In this document: piece after piece, positions 24,951-33,847 of the stretch
Numbering within the stretch: the stretch's first letter is position 1
Layout of the letters: each line of letters starts with the position of its first letter
Source: an uncultured Dorea sp.
Lineage (GTDB): Bacteria > Bacillota > Clostridia > Lachnospirales > Lachnospiraceae
Length of the DNA stretch: 64,000 nucleotides
Direction: 5' to 3'
Assembly: GCA_910578455.1 (NCBI GenBank)
Contig: CAJTQA010000002.1
Coordinates: 56,170 to 120,169 of the forward strand
Position numbers and translations under genes: made by a program
Notes under the pieces: generated by a model
Database searches by the model: none
The model's input: the letters and a program-made list of their open reading frames with translations, nothing else
What the model was told of the DNA's origin: nothing

Positions 24951-26354
24951 CTATTCCTTATCCTTCTTTCCGTTTCCTATGCCGTCCAGATATTCCCTGT
25001 AGATGCCAATTGTCTTCTCCATAGCGCCATGCCCCGGAGCACCCTGCGTCACGCGCTTATTCACACATGTCTTAAGGCTGATGGCATCATAGATATCTTC
25101 CTCAAATACCTCCGATATCTTCTTGTATTCCGAAAGCGGCAGATCGTCGAGGGCAATCCCCCGTTCAATGCATAGAAGCACCAATCTTCCCACAATCCCG
25201 TGGGCATCCCGGAAAGCCACCCCATGGTTCACGAGGTAATCCGCCGCGTCCGTGGCATTTGTAAAGCCTTCCTTCGCGCTGGCCGCCATCCGCTCCTCCC
25301 GGAACTTCATCGTTCCCAGCATCCCGGCAAACAGCCTGATACATCCCTTTACCGTATCCATGGCATCAAAGGCAAGCTCTTTATCCTCCTGCATATCTTT
25401 ATTGTATGCCAGCGGAATTCCTTTCATCGTCGTCAGCAGCGCCTGGAGCGCGCCGTAAACCCTTCCCGTCTTTCCGCGCACCAGCTCTGCGATATCCGGA
25501 TTCTTTTTCTGGGGCATGATGCTGCTCCCCGTACTGTATGCATCGTCGATATCCACAAACTGATATTCATTGGAATTCCAGATAATGACCTCCTCACAGA
25601 ACCTGGAAAGGTGCATCATGATCATGGACAGCGCTGCCAGAAATTCAATCAGGTAATCCCTGTCCGACACCCCGTCCATGCTGTTGAGCGTCGGTCCGTC
25701 AAAGCCTAAAAGCTCCGCCGTATATTCCCTGTCCAGAGGATACGTGGTTCCTGCAAGCGCGCCGGAGCCGAGGGGGCACGTTCCCATCCGCCCTGCGATA
25801 TCCCGAAGCCTTTCATGGTCGCGCTTAAACATCTCAAAATAGGCTCCCATATGATGCGCCAGCGTAATTGGCTGAGCCTTCTGCAGATGGGTAAAGCCAG
25901 GCATGTAAGTATCTGTATGCTCCTCCATGACCTCTAAGATTACATGCAAAAGCTCCGTGACGCTCTCGTCTGTTTTATAAATCTCTTTTCTTGTATACAT
26001 TTTCATATCCAGGGCTACCTGATCGTTGCGGCTCCTCCCGGTGTGAAGTTTCTTCCCAGGCTCGCCAATCCTCTCTGTCAGGACCGCCTCCACAAAGCTG
26101 TGGATGTCCTCATACTCAGACCCTATGGAAAGGCTTCCCTTTTCCAGCTCATCCAGTATGCCCTGAAGACCGTCTATGATAGCCTCCCGCTCCTCGTCCG
26201 TAAGGATGCCCTGCGCCGCAAGCATCCGGGCATGCGCCATGCTGCCCTCGATATCCTCCCGGTACAGCCTTTTGTCAAAAGAAATCGATGCATTAAAATC
26301 ATATACTAAACGGTCCGTCTCCTTTGTGAAACGCCCTCCCCACAACTGCGCCAT
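24951..26354 (-). CDS. argH: Argininosuccinate lyase
   Basis: 467 residues. It splits argininosuccinate into arginine and fumarate, the last step of arginine synthesis. Family marks: WGGRFTKETD at the N-terminus, LHTGRSRNDQVALDMKMY, the His in GFTHLQKAQPITLAHH, and the fumarase/lyase signature GSSIMPQKKNPD with the catalytic Ser loop. AAAGGAG precedes the ATG. It is first in the operon with asd, ppk1 and topB. argG is not in the window. Confidence 0.97.
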   Translation of the reverse strand: MAQLWGGRFTKETDRLVYDFNASISFDKRLYREDIEGSMAHARMLAAQGILTDEEREAIIDGLQGILDELEKGSLSIGSEYEDIHSFVEAVLTERIGEPGKKLHTGRSRNDQVALDMKMYTRKEIYKTDESVTELLHVILEVMEEHTDTYMPGFTHLQKAQPITLAHHMGAYFEMFKRDHERLRDIAGRMGTCPLGSGALAGTTYPLDREYTAELLGFDGPTLNSMDGVSDRDYLIEFLAALSMIMMHLSRFCEEVIIWNSNEYQFVDIDDAYSTGSSIMPQKKNPDIAELVRGKTGRVYGALQALLTTMKGIPLAYNKDMQEDKELAFDAMDTVKGCIRLFAGMLGTMKFREERMAASAKEGFTNATDAADYLVNHGVAFRDAHGIVGRLVLLCIERGIALDDLPLSEYKKISEVFEEDIYDAISLKTCVNKRVTQGAPGHGAMEKTIGIYREYLDGIGNGKKDKE

Positions 26355-26429
26355 ATTATAAATCTCCTTTTTCTCTTTCTTTTCTTCCTATGAATTCTAC
26401 CATATTTTTGCCAAAAATCAAACAATAAA

Positions 26430-27047
26430 TCATTCCTGCCCCACAGGCTCATTCCGTGAAAATACGCACCCGCAGTGATCCTGCCGGTACAGTCCGTATT
26501 CCTTCGAAAGCTCTATGGAACGTTTATATCCGTTTTTCTTCTTAAAGTCAGACTTCAGGTACTCTACACCGTACTCCTCCCCGAGCCTGGCTCCAATCTC
26601 ATTTAGTTTCTCCGCCTTTTTCAGAGGGCTGATGCTAAGCGTCGTCGTAAAATAATCAAACTCCGCATTCTTCGCCATTTTAGCTGCCTCCCTGAGGCGC
26701 AGCTCATAGCACTTAAAGCACCTTTCTCCCCCCTCTTTCACATGCTCAAGCCCCTTTGCCATCTTAAAAAATCTTTCACTCTCATAAGGCCCTGCGATAA
26801 AGCTTATGGAGTGCTTTGCCGGCAGCATGTCAAGCAGTCTCTGCTGCTCGCAGATCCGTTTCGTATACTCGCTTTCCGGGAAAATGTTAGGATTATAGTA
26901 AAACACGGCAATTGAAAAATAATTGCTCAGGTATTCCAGCACGTAGCTGCTGCATGGGGCGCAGCAGCTATGGAGAAGGAGCCTCGGCACTCTTCCCTCC
27001 GCCTCAAGGCGCCTTGTCAGCTTGTCTAATTCTTTCTGGTAATTCAT
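26430..27047 (-). CDS. queH: Epoxyqueuosine reductase QueH
   Basis: 205 residues from MNYQKELDKLTRRLE; this ATG follows AGGAG by eight bases. QueH converts epoxyqueuosine to queuosine in tRNA anticodons (His, Asp, Asn, Tyr) and replaces QueG in many Firmicutes. The four-Cys iron-sulphur/metal signature is clear: LHSCCAPCSSY, GGERCFKCYELRL and DHCGCVFS. The middle carries STTLSISP-like sequence (DYFTTTLSISPLKKAEKLNE) typical of DUF208. It is 75 bases upstream of argH on the same strand and divergent from an ABC transporter. Confidence 0.94.
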   Translation of the reverse strand: MNYQKELDKLTRRLEAEGRVPRLLLHSCCAPCSSYVLEYLSNYFSIAVFYYNPNIFPESEYTKRICEQQRLLDMLPAKHSISFIAGPYESERFFKMAKGLEHVKEGGERCFKCYELRLREAAKMAKNAEFDYFTTTLSISPLKKAEKLNEIGARLGEEYGVEYLKSDFKKKNGYKRSIELSKEYGLYRQDHCGCVFSRNEPVGQE

Positions 27048-27149
27048 CCATATCTCTCCTGTTACACTCTTATTAGCTGTCTCTATTATATCTGCCGGAC
27101 GGGCTAAATACAACCATCACTTCTCATATATGATATTTTCCGCACTTCT

Positions 27150-27197
27150 TTGCGGTATTTTGAATAAACTAATATATATTCACGGGGAATGCATTCC
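27150..27197 (+). promoter_or_regulatory. Candidate promoter and 12-bp palindrome before the ABC transporter
   Basis: TTGCGG (27150-27155), 17 bp, TATATA (27173-27178), followed by the perfect palindrome GGAATGCATTCC (27186-27197) near the predicted start site. The ribosome site GGGAGG (27209-27214) comes next. Confidence 0.45.
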
Positions 27198-27219
27198 ATT
27201 CCCTATCCGGGAGGTATCT

Positions 27220-27987
27220 ATGGATCAAGTACTGGAACTTAAGAACATCCACTATACTTATCATACGCTGGACGGGGAGACGCCCGCCCTCACAGACATC
27301 TCTTTTTCCCTGAACAAAGGAGAGTTCGTCGCCATCGTCGGGCCGTCCGGATGCGGCAAATCAACGCTCCTGTCGCTGATTGCCGGACTGATAACGCCGG
27401 AAAAAGGGCTGATAAAGATCAGCGGAAAATACTTGAGGGAAAGCACCACAAACATCGGATATATGCTGCAGCACGACGAGCTTTTTGAGTGGAGAACCAT
27501 CTACCACAACGTACTTTTAGGCCTTGAAGTCCAGCACATGCTCTCCGCAAAGACAAAGGCAAGAGCCCATGAACTTTTAGACATCTACGGGCTTAAAAAC
27601 TTTGAAAATTCCCACCCGTCCGAACTGTCCGGCGGCATGCGCCAGAGAGCAGCGCTTATCCGCACTCTTGTCTTGGAACCGGATATCCTGCTTCTTGATG
27701 AGCCATTCTCCGCCCTGGATTATCAGACCCGGTTAAATGTCGGGGATGACATCGGCCAGATTATCCGTCAGGAAGAAAAGGCAGCTCTCCTTGTAACGCA
27801 TGACCTTTCCGAGGCTGTCTCCCTGGCAGACCGCGTCATCATCCTTTCCGGCAGGCCGGCATCCATACGCCAGACAATACCGCTTATCTTTGATTTAGAA
27901 CAGGACACCCCTCTGAACAGACGGAATTCTCCGGAGTTTAAAAACTATTTCAATCTGATATGGAAGGAGTTAAACAGCGATGAATGA
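27220..27987 (+). CDS. ABC transporter ATP-binding protein (nitrate/sulfonate/taurine type)
   Basis: 255 residues from MDQVLELKNIHYTYHTLDGE; GGGAGG precedes this ATG. Walker A is GPSGCGKSTLL, the Q-loop MLQHDELFEW, the signature ELSGGMRQRAAL, Walker B DILLLDEPFSALD, and the H-loop LLVTHDLSEAV. The sequence class is SsuB/TauB/ThiZ, importers of sulfonates, nitrate or thiamine precursors. It overlaps the permease gene by eight bases. The substrate-binding protein normally in such operons is not next to the pair, so the cargo cannot be named. Confidence 0.93.
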   Translation: MDQVLELKNIHYTYHTLDGETPALTDISFSLNKGEFVAIVGPSGCGKSTLLSLIAGLITPEKGLIKISGKYLRESTTNIGYMLQHDELFEWRTIYHNVLLGLEVQHMLSAKTKARAHELLDIYGLKNFENSHPSELSGGMRQRAALIRTLVLEPDILLLDEPFSALDYQTRLNVGDDIGQIIRQEEKAALLVTHDLSEAVSLADRVIILSGRPASIRQTIPLIFDLEQDTPLNRRNSPEFKNYFNLIWKELNSDE

Positions 27988-28777
27988 GTTTTCCAAAGAG
28001 CAGCTTTTGTTTCTGAAAGAACAAAAAAAACAACAGAGGATCGTTAAAATTTCCAGAATCCTCATCCTGCTAAGTTTTCTGTTCCTCTGGGAATTTTCTG
28101 CAAATGTAGGATGGATAGACTCTTTCATTTTCAGCAGCCCGTCAAAGATTGCCCTTTGCTTTTGGGGAATGGTTCTGGACAAAAGCATCTTTCTGCATAT
28201 AGGAGTAACCCTTTATGAGACAATTATAAGTTTTCTTCTTGTAATTATAATCAGTATTTTTATAGCCGTATGCCTGTGGTTCAGCAAAAAGCTCTCGGAA
28301 ATACTGGACCCTTATTTAGTTGTATTAAACAGCCTCCCGAAATCGGCGCTTGCGCCCCTTCTTATCGTATGGCTCGGCGCCAACAGGATAACCATTATCA
28401 CTGCCGGGATGTCCGTCGCTATCTTCGGCTGTATTTTAAGCCTATACAGCAGTTTCGTCACGGTAGACCCAGGGAAAGTAAAGCTTATTTACACCTTGCA
28501 GGGCAGCCGCATGCAGGCGCTCACAAAAGTCGTGCTCCCGCACTCGCTGCCCTCTATTATCAGCAATATGAAAGTCAATATCGGACTGTGCCTTGTCGGG
28601 GTCATCATCGGGGAATTTCTGGCGGCAAGGAACGGGCTCGGATACCTTATCATCTACTCCAGCCAGGTATTCAAGATGGATTGGCTCCTCATGTCCATCG
28701 TAATCCTGTGCATTATGTCCACAGGTCTCTACACCCTCATCAATTTATTGGAGCGCTGGTGCCAAAAACATTACTAA
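27980..28777 (+). CDS. ABC transporter permease (nitrate/sulfonate/taurine type)
   Basis: 265 residues with about six membrane helices; the N-terminal 28 residues are charged and cytoplasmic. The BPD_transp_1 region spans about 85-260, and the coupling helix is TLQGSRMQALTKVVLPHSLP, the permissive form of the EAA loop in SsuC/TauC. It forms the channel with the upstream ATPase, whose gene overlaps its start (ATGA-type junction). The gene ends ten bases before a terminator-like hairpin. Confidence 0.92.
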   Translation: MNEFSKEQLLFLKEQKKQQRIVKISRILILLSFLFLWEFSANVGWIDSFIFSSPSKIALCFWGMVLDKSIFLHIGVTLYETIISFLLVIIISIFIAVCLWFSKKLSEILDPYLVVLNSLPKSALAPLLIVWLGANRITIITAGMSVAIFGCILSLYSSFVTVDPGKVKLIYTLQGSRMQALTKVVLPHSLPSIISNMKVNIGLCLVGVIIGEFLAARNGLGYLIIYSSQVFKMDWLLMSIVILCIMSTGLYTLINLLERWCQKHY

Positions 28778-28786
28778 ACCCAAAAC

Positions 28787-28813
28787 AGGAGATGTACTTC
28801 CTGCACATCTCCT
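28787..28813. terminator. Terminator hairpin between the ABC permease and J-protein genes
   Basis: Perfect stem AGGAGATGT (28787-28795) / ACATCTCCT (28805-28813). On the minus strand it is followed by GTTTTGG, so it best serves the J-protein gene. A close copy lies at 31743-31774. Confidence 0.65.
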
Positions 28814-28837
28814 GCATACAATAGCTTTTCGCACTTT

Positions 28838-29863
28838 TTATTTCACTTTTCTCAAAATCTTTTTTACAATCGCCAAAACTGCAAGCACACAACACCACAG
28901 CAACATTAGAAACATGACAAATACGCCAAACACATCTCCCATCTCCACACTACCGAATATCATCCCGTAAAATGGTGTGAAAACTCCTGCAATCTGTATC
29001 ACAAGCATGAGAATCGCAACCATCATCTGAGAGAAGATTGAAGAATGGTTCTCGTAAAGTTTCCTAAACATCAGTCCGCCAAGTAAAGCCAAAGCTGCCA
29101 GATACAGAAACACACCTATTGCCTGGAATTGACTTATAGGTATCTTAGCCGAACGAATTACAATTACAACCGTCGTCAGGATTCCTATGTAAACAAATTT
29201 GTCATTATTTCTCTTTTGCAGTCTGCCTACCTTTCGCTCCAATACCTTATACAGTTTCTGAGCCTCTGGAATGAGCTCCTGCTGATTCGCTCCACGCAAT
29301 CTGTATACATTCACAAAATAGGAGTAAACCTCTTTCTTAAGCTCACTGCCCGCAAGGAGGTCCGCAAAAACTCCCATAAATTCTGCTGTCCGTATTGCTG
29401 CTTTATATTCCTCCTTCGCAAAGAACTCCCGAAATAATTTCATTTTATGGCAATACTGCGGCGTAAGCAAAATCTGCACTTCTGCAAGCGCCCGAAGTAC
29501 AATTTCATGGGTTCTCTCCCACTCCTGGCGTTCCCCTTTGCGGAGTGTTTTTTCAAAATCATACTGTTCTTTTGTTTCCTCAGATTCTTCTTCCTCCGGC
29601 TCTTTTTCCTTCGATATTATTTTCTCTGGCTTTATTTTTTCAGAATATTCCGTATAAATATCATCTTCTTTTACAGGATTGTTTCCACCGCCACGTCTCA
29701 CTCTCCTTGTAAGGACAGAATATGCTTCGTGAATCTGCTGAAATTCATCCGGATACTCCTCCGGATGGTATTCCTTGGAAAACTTTGCGTACGCCGTCTT
29801 AATATCCTCGCGGCTGCACCCCTCATTTAATCCCAGTATCTCATACGCTCTTAACTCGTCCAA
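28838..29863 (-). CDS. Membrane J-domain protein, partner of the adjacent Hsp70
   Basis: 341 residues. The N-terminal 50 form a J-domain (AYEILGLNEGCSREDIKTAY), but the invariant HPD tripeptide is HPE (KEYHPEEYPDEF). A charged region (Glu/Lys-rich, about 55-110) and a helical middle follow, then four C-terminal membrane helices (about 225-335). J-proteins stimulate Hsp70 ATPase through HPD, so the Asp to Glu change may weaken or retune this. The gene starts inside the end of the Hsp70 gene (13-base overlap), which indicates a coupled pair. It would tether the chaperone to the membrane. The pairing with the neighbouring Hsp70 is inferred from the overlap. Confidence 0.85.
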   Translation of the reverse strand: MDELRAYEILGLNEGCSREDIKTAYAKFSKEYHPEEYPDEFQQIHEAYSVLTRRVRRGGGNNPVKEDDIYTEYSEKIKPEKIISKEKEPEEEESEETKEQYDFEKTLRKGERQEWERTHEIVLRALAEVQILLTPQYCHKMKLFREFFAKEEYKAAIRTAEFMGVFADLLAGSELKKEVYSYFVNVYRLRGANQQELIPEAQKLYKVLERKVGRLQKRNNDKFVYIGILTTVVIVIRSAKIPISQFQAIGVFLYLAALALLGGLMFRKLYENHSSIFSQMMVAILMLVIQIAGVFTPFYGMIFGSVEMGDVFGVFVMFLMLLWCCVLAVLAIVKKILRKVK

Positions 29864-31635
29864 ACTCTGTCATCCTCCTCTTTCACTTCAAATGCATCAT
29901 CTTCATCCCACCCTGCATCATCTGCATCATTATACGCATCAAATTCCATACGATGCTCAAACGGGTCATAAGACTCATACTGCTCAAGCGTTTGTTCAAG
30001 GAATTCCAAGTACTTCTGGATCTGCCTTGGATTCTGTTCTGAAAGAAGTCTGTCAAAACAAACAATAAAATCTCTGACTTGCTCCCTCATATACGTCGGA
30101 ACCTCCTCATAAAGCGACTTCAGCCGTTCAAGCATCAAGCGGTTCTCTGAGATATCCTTCGGATGTACCTTCAATCTTTCAAGTTCTCTCATACGGTATT
30201 CAATTTCTCTTTCATCCATATCCTGAGAAATCACCCTGGATACCGTCTTTCCTGTTGACACAACCGTTATATCCACAATCAGGATTCCGTTAATGTCATA
30301 AGTAAAACGAAGATCAACCGACTCTTCCCCACTCTTTTTTCCCGGAACCCTTATGCACATCTTCTCGAGACAAAGGTTATCGTCCGCATAGGGATGTTCG
30401 CCTTGCAGAATGCTAATATCTATCTTTGTCTGATTATCAAATACTGTATAGAAACGTCTCACTTTGGAACACGGAAGAACTGTATTGCGCTCAATGATCG
30501 GTGCCATATAACAGTTCTCCGCATCTGCCCTGTTAAAGACACTCGTTCCAAGAGTAAATGGGCAGATATCTGTCAGCACATAATCTCTGACTGCCTCATC
30601 CCGCTCCTTCACAGCGCATAGAATCCCCAGGCCCCTCACAACCATCTCATCACAATTTCCAACTACAAACGGTGCCTGCTGGAACAGATGCCGCAAATAC
30701 GATTGAATAAGGGGCATTTTACTGGAACCCCCAACCATAACAACCACATCAATGTCACGCATAGCCAGCCCGCTGTCTTCTAACGCACGCCCCATAACTT
30801 TCTTTATTTTTCCCAGAATAACTGCACTCTCGTCCATGAGTCTCCTGTTCGTAAACTCACTTTGGTATGTTCTTCCGGCAATAACTGCCGACATCCTTGC
30901 CGCCGTTTCCGCCGTAAGTCTCTGTTTGCATATTTCTGCCCGGCGGAGTAGCACCGCATATTCCTTATCTGTTACCGCATTTCTTATAAGTCCATGTTCT
31001 GCAAGAAATGCCTCAACCATAATCTCATGGAAATCATCTCCGCCAAGATGGTTATCTCCTGATACAGACAAAATCTCCACCATCGTATCAAAACACTCCA
31101 CAATGGAAATATCAAATGTTCCTCCTCCAAAATCAAAGATAAGATATATCTGTTCCTGCTGTGCATGAAAATAAGACGCTAAGGCTGCTGCGCTCGGCTC
31201 ATTGATAATCCGCTTTACTGTAACGCCTGCAAGGGTCCCTGCCTGTTTCGTCGCCACCCGCTGTTTATCATGAAAATATGCTGGAACGGAAATTATCGCT
31301 TCCTCTATTTCCTCTTTCAAATATAATTCCGCATCTTCTACAATCGAACGAATAACAAAACTGCTTAGTTCCTCCGGGAGAAACTTCTTATTTCCGAGAA
31401 CTTTCGCTTTCTTTGTCCCCATATCCTTCTTAAAAGAAGCTGCGCTCTGTTTCGGATGGGTGACAAGCCTTTCCTTTGCCACCTCACCTACTAAAATCTC
31501 GCCACCTTCTCCCAGACTCACCACGCTCGGTGTCAGATAAGAGCCAAAACGATTCGGTATGAGCTCTACCTGTCCGTCACGAAATACCGCCCCCAGCGAA
31601 TTTGTCGTTCCAAGATCAATTCCAATTACCGCCAT
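29851..31635 (-). CDS. Hsp70 family chaperone (HscC-like)
   Basis: 594 residues. ATPase domain: phosphate 1 GIDLGTTNSLGAVF, phosphate 2 IFDFGGGTFDISI, adenosine motif MVGGSSKMPLIQSYL. The substrate-binding beta-domain (about 390-500) is recognisable (CPFTLGTSVFN, TVLPCSKVRRFYT, DNQTKIDISILQGE). The helical lid is short and the tail highly acidic (DADDAGWDEDDAFEVKEE), without the EEVD-like end. It is shorter than DnaK and closest in style to HscC, a specialised Hsp70 that works with its own J-protein. The overlapping membrane J-protein downstream fits that picture. Its clients are unknown. Confidence 0.92.
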   Translation of the reverse strand: MAVIGIDLGTTNSLGAVFRDGQVELIPNRFGSYLTPSVVSLGEGGEILVGEVAKERLVTHPKQSAASFKKDMGTKKAKVLGNKKFLPEELSSFVIRSIVEDAELYLKEEIEEAIISVPAYFHDKQRVATKQAGTLAGVTVKRIINEPSAAALASYFHAQQEQIYLIFDFGGGTFDISIVECFDTMVEILSVSGDNHLGGDDFHEIMVEAFLAEHGLIRNAVTDKEYAVLLRRAEICKQRLTAETAARMSAVIAGRTYQSEFTNRRLMDESAVILGKIKKVMGRALEDSGLAMRDIDVVVMVGGSSKMPLIQSYLRHLFQQAPFVVGNCDEMVVRGLGILCAVKERDEAVRDYVLTDICPFTLGTSVFNRADAENCYMAPIIERNTVLPCSKVRRFYTVFDNQTKIDISILQGEHPYADDNLCLEKMCIRVPGKKSGEESVDLRFTYDINGILIVDITVVSTGKTVSRVISQDMDEREIEYRMRELERLKVHPKDISENRLMLERLKSLYEEVPTYMREQVRDFIVCFDRLLSEQNPRQIQKYLEFLEQTLEQYESYDPFEHRMEFDAYNDADDAGWDEDDAFEVKEEDDRVWTS

Positions 31636-31661
31636 ATCACTTACCTCCCACCTTTTCCTTT

Positions 31662-31690
31662 ATTATAGCTGTTCTCTATCTCTAATACAA
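31662..31690 (-). promoter_or_regulatory. Promoter of the Hsp70/J-protein operon
   Basis: TTGTAT (31685-31690), 17 bp, TATAAT (31662-31667) on the minus strand. No CIRCE repeat is present, so HrcA control is not indicated. Confidence 0.65.
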
Positions 31691-31742
31691 ACAAAAACAG
31701 GAAAACTCCTGAAAGAAATTTCCTGTCATAAGAGCCTGAAAA

Positions 31743-31774
31743 AGGAGATGCATAGAACTCTCTACACATCTCCT
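31743..31774 (-). terminator. Terminator of the second chemoreceptor gene
   Basis: Stem AGGAGATG (31743-31750) / CATCTCCT (31767-31774), with TTTTT next on the minus strand. It shares the stretch ACATCTCCTGCATACA with the hairpin at 28787-28813. Confidence 0.7.
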
Positions 31775-31792
31775 GCATACATACTTTGAAAT

Positions 31793-33631
31793 TTAATACT
31801 TGCTATTGTCTACCGGCAGTGAAAATGAACTGTCATAAGCATTCTCATGAACCGCTTTCGGTCCTGACGATGACCTTGAAGCGCTCGGTGCACTAGGTGC
31901 GCTCGGTGCAACAGGCGTGCTAGGAGCCGCGCTTACATTTGGCACATACCCCCCGTCAACCTCTTCAATCGTAAATCTGTCAACCAGTCCTTTCAGAATC
32001 TGTGACTGGCCGGCAAGCTCTTCACTTGCTGCAGCGCTCTGCTCAGCCGTAGCGGAGTTGGTCTGTACGACGCTTGAAATCTGGTCGATTCCGATTGTTA
32101 CCTGTTTTACCGCGTCTGCCTGCTCTACGCTGGCATCAGATATCTTCTCAATCGTAACCGTCACGTCCTCAACGCCCGTAACAACATTGCTCAAAGACTG
32201 AGCGGTATCATTTGCAATCCTCGTGCCGCTCTCAACCGCCTTAAGAGAGCTCTCAATCAGAGCCGCCGTATTCTGAGATGCCTCTGCGGACTTCCCTGCA
32301 AGATTCCTTACTTCATCAGCTACAACAGCAAAGCCTTTTCCTGCCGCTCCTGCTCTTGCCGCCTCTACAGCCGCATTCAGCGCGAGAATGTTTGTCTGGA
32401 ACGCGATATCTTCGATTGTCTTGATAATCTTTCCGATTTCTCCGGAAGTGCTGCTGATGTCTTCCATAGCGGAAAGCATCTCCTGCATCCGGATACTGCT
32501 TTCTCCTGCCTGCTCTTTCACGCGCTCGGCACGTTCGCTGGCCGACCTTGCGCTCTCTGCGTTCTGCGTGATATTGTTTGATATCTCATTAATCGTAGCA
32601 GCCAGCTCCTGAACAGAGGATGCCTGTTCCGTAGAACCCTGGGAAAGAGCTTGAGCCCCCGCAGACACCTGGTCAGAACCGTTGGACACCTGATTGGATG
32701 CCTCATTAATCTGACTTATCGTGCTGTTCAGGTTATCTTTCAGCTTGCGTACGGAATCCAGCAAAGATTTGTAATCGCCTACATATCCCTCTCTCATCTT
32801 GCTGCGGACAGTAAAGTTTCCTGAGCCCAGCTCAACAAGAAGATAATCCACGTCATTGATGATATTCTTGAGGAATGTTAACATAGAACGCATCCTGTTT
32901 GCGAATTCCCCAAATTCATCATTTGCCTCATATGACACTTTTGAATCCAGATTTCCGTTCTCCATGTCTTCCATGACACGCTGCATCTCCCGGATAGGAA
33001 CAAGAACCGCCGTCATCAGGCGCAGCGCCATGATAACCGCAAACACAACCGCTACAACTGCAAGGACAATCGCAATTATCATCTGAATCTTCTCATCCCT
33101 CATAGCGCTTTCATAATTATCTGCCGCAACGCCTCTCTGAGCATCCGTGAAAGCCTTGATGTCCTCTTCCGCAACCTCGTTCACCGGATTGTAATCATTC
33201 GTCATAATGTTGATAGCGCGCGCGCGCGACTCTGCCGTGCCCTCTTCTATGAGCGGGAAAAGCTCTTCGGTGAAGCCTGTGATTTTGTCCATCTCCGTCT
33301 TAAATTTTTCAATCTGAGACGTATCTCCGTCAAATTCCGTATTGAACCACTCCAGATCGGATTCAATTGCCGCCATGTTCTCTTTCGCGCTGTCAATATA
33401 AGACTCTTCTCCCTCCACAATTCCATACAGCACATTCTTTGTCGTACTCTGCACATTGATGCGGATGTTTCTCGCACGCATAGTTGCTTCATGCCGCATC
33501 GTGTAGAACGTCGAGTACTTATTAGCCGTATTTATCATGCCCAGGACATTAAACACAAGGGCAATAATGAAACACACGATCACGACGCCAAAAGCAAGTG
33601 TAATCTTTTTCATCATGTTCAATTTTTTCAT
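31793..33631 (-). CDS. Methyl-accepting chemotaxis protein (four-helix-bundle sensor)
   Basis: 612 residues. A membrane helix (about 10-32) is followed by an all-helical periplasmic-type sensor (about 35-185), a second helix at about 187-209, HAMP (about 210-265), and the signalling domain with tip IAFQTNILALNAAVEAARAG and GKGFAVVADEVRNLAGKSAE. The C-terminal tail of about 60 residues is Pro/Ser/Ala-rich (VAPSAPSAPSASRSSSG), a flexible linker without a CheR/CheB-binding pentapeptide. Differs from the 11107-13080 receptor in its sensor type, so it should respond to other signals. The upstream promoter looks like sigma-28 (SigD) motility control. Confidence 0.95.
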   Translation of the reverse strand: MKKLNMMKKITLAFGVVIVCFIIALVFNVLGMINTANKYSTFYTMRHEATMRARNIRINVQSTTKNVLYGIVEGEESYIDSAKENMAAIESDLEWFNTEFDGDTSQIEKFKTEMDKITGFTEELFPLIEEGTAESRARAINIMTNDYNPVNEVAEEDIKAFTDAQRGVAADNYESAMRDEKIQMIIAIVLAVVAVVFAVIMALRLMTAVLVPIREMQRVMEDMENGNLDSKVSYEANDEFGEFANRMRSMLTFLKNIINDVDYLLVELGSGNFTVRSKMREGYVGDYKSLLDSVRKLKDNLNSTISQINEASNQVSNGSDQVSAGAQALSQGSTEQASSVQELAATINEISNNITQNAESARSASERAERVKEQAGESSIRMQEMLSAMEDISSTSGEIGKIIKTIEDIAFQTNILALNAAVEAARAGAAGKGFAVVADEVRNLAGKSAEASQNTAALIESSLKAVESGTRIANDTAQSLSNVVTGVEDVTVTIEKISDASVEQADAVKQVTIGIDQISSVVQTNSATAEQSAAASEELAGQSQILKGLVDRFTIEEVDGGYVPNVSAAPSTPVAPSAPSAPSASRSSSGPKAVHENAYDSSFSLPVDNSKY

Positions 33632-33730
33632 ATTGTCATCCTCTCTTTGTATGTATTCGTGTCTGTTTTATCATATATGCAGACATACCTTGGCAGAAAA
33701 TCCCCTCTTCGAAATTTCCCCACAATGTTA

Positions 33731-33757
33731 ATATCGGCATAATAGATTCAAATATTA
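33731..33757 (-). promoter_or_regulatory. Sigma-28 (SigD/FliA)-type promoter of the second chemoreceptor
   Basis: TAAT (33754-33757), 15 bp, GCCGATAT (33731-33738) on the minus strand. The consensus is TAAA-N15-GCCGATAA, so two bases differ. The predicted leader is about 95 bases. Confidence 0.7.
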
Positions 33758-33847
33758 AGCGTATTCATGTTTTTTTGTAAAATAATCACAAAATACAATA
33801 AAAGCCGCAAGCCCATATCACTAAAAGGCTTGAGGCTTTCCGCCTAA

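Noticed and set aside
27120..27219. Possible THI-box or other riboswitch before the ABC transporter
   Set aside because: The leader is too short after the predicted start site, and I could not find conserved riboswitch segments.
28270..28824. 184-codon frame overlapping the ABC permease on the same strand
   Set aside because: It is a +1 frame shadow of the permease, rich in His/Arg, without a ribosome site.
31636..31792. CIRCE element before the Hsp70 gene
   Set aside because: The CIRCE inverted repeat TTAGCACTC-N9-GAGTGCTAA is not present.
33241..33260. GC/CG dinucleotide run (gcgcgcgcg) near 33220 as Z-DNA or a control element
   Set aside because: It lies inside the chemoreceptor coding region and encodes Arg/Ala codons; nothing else supports a role.
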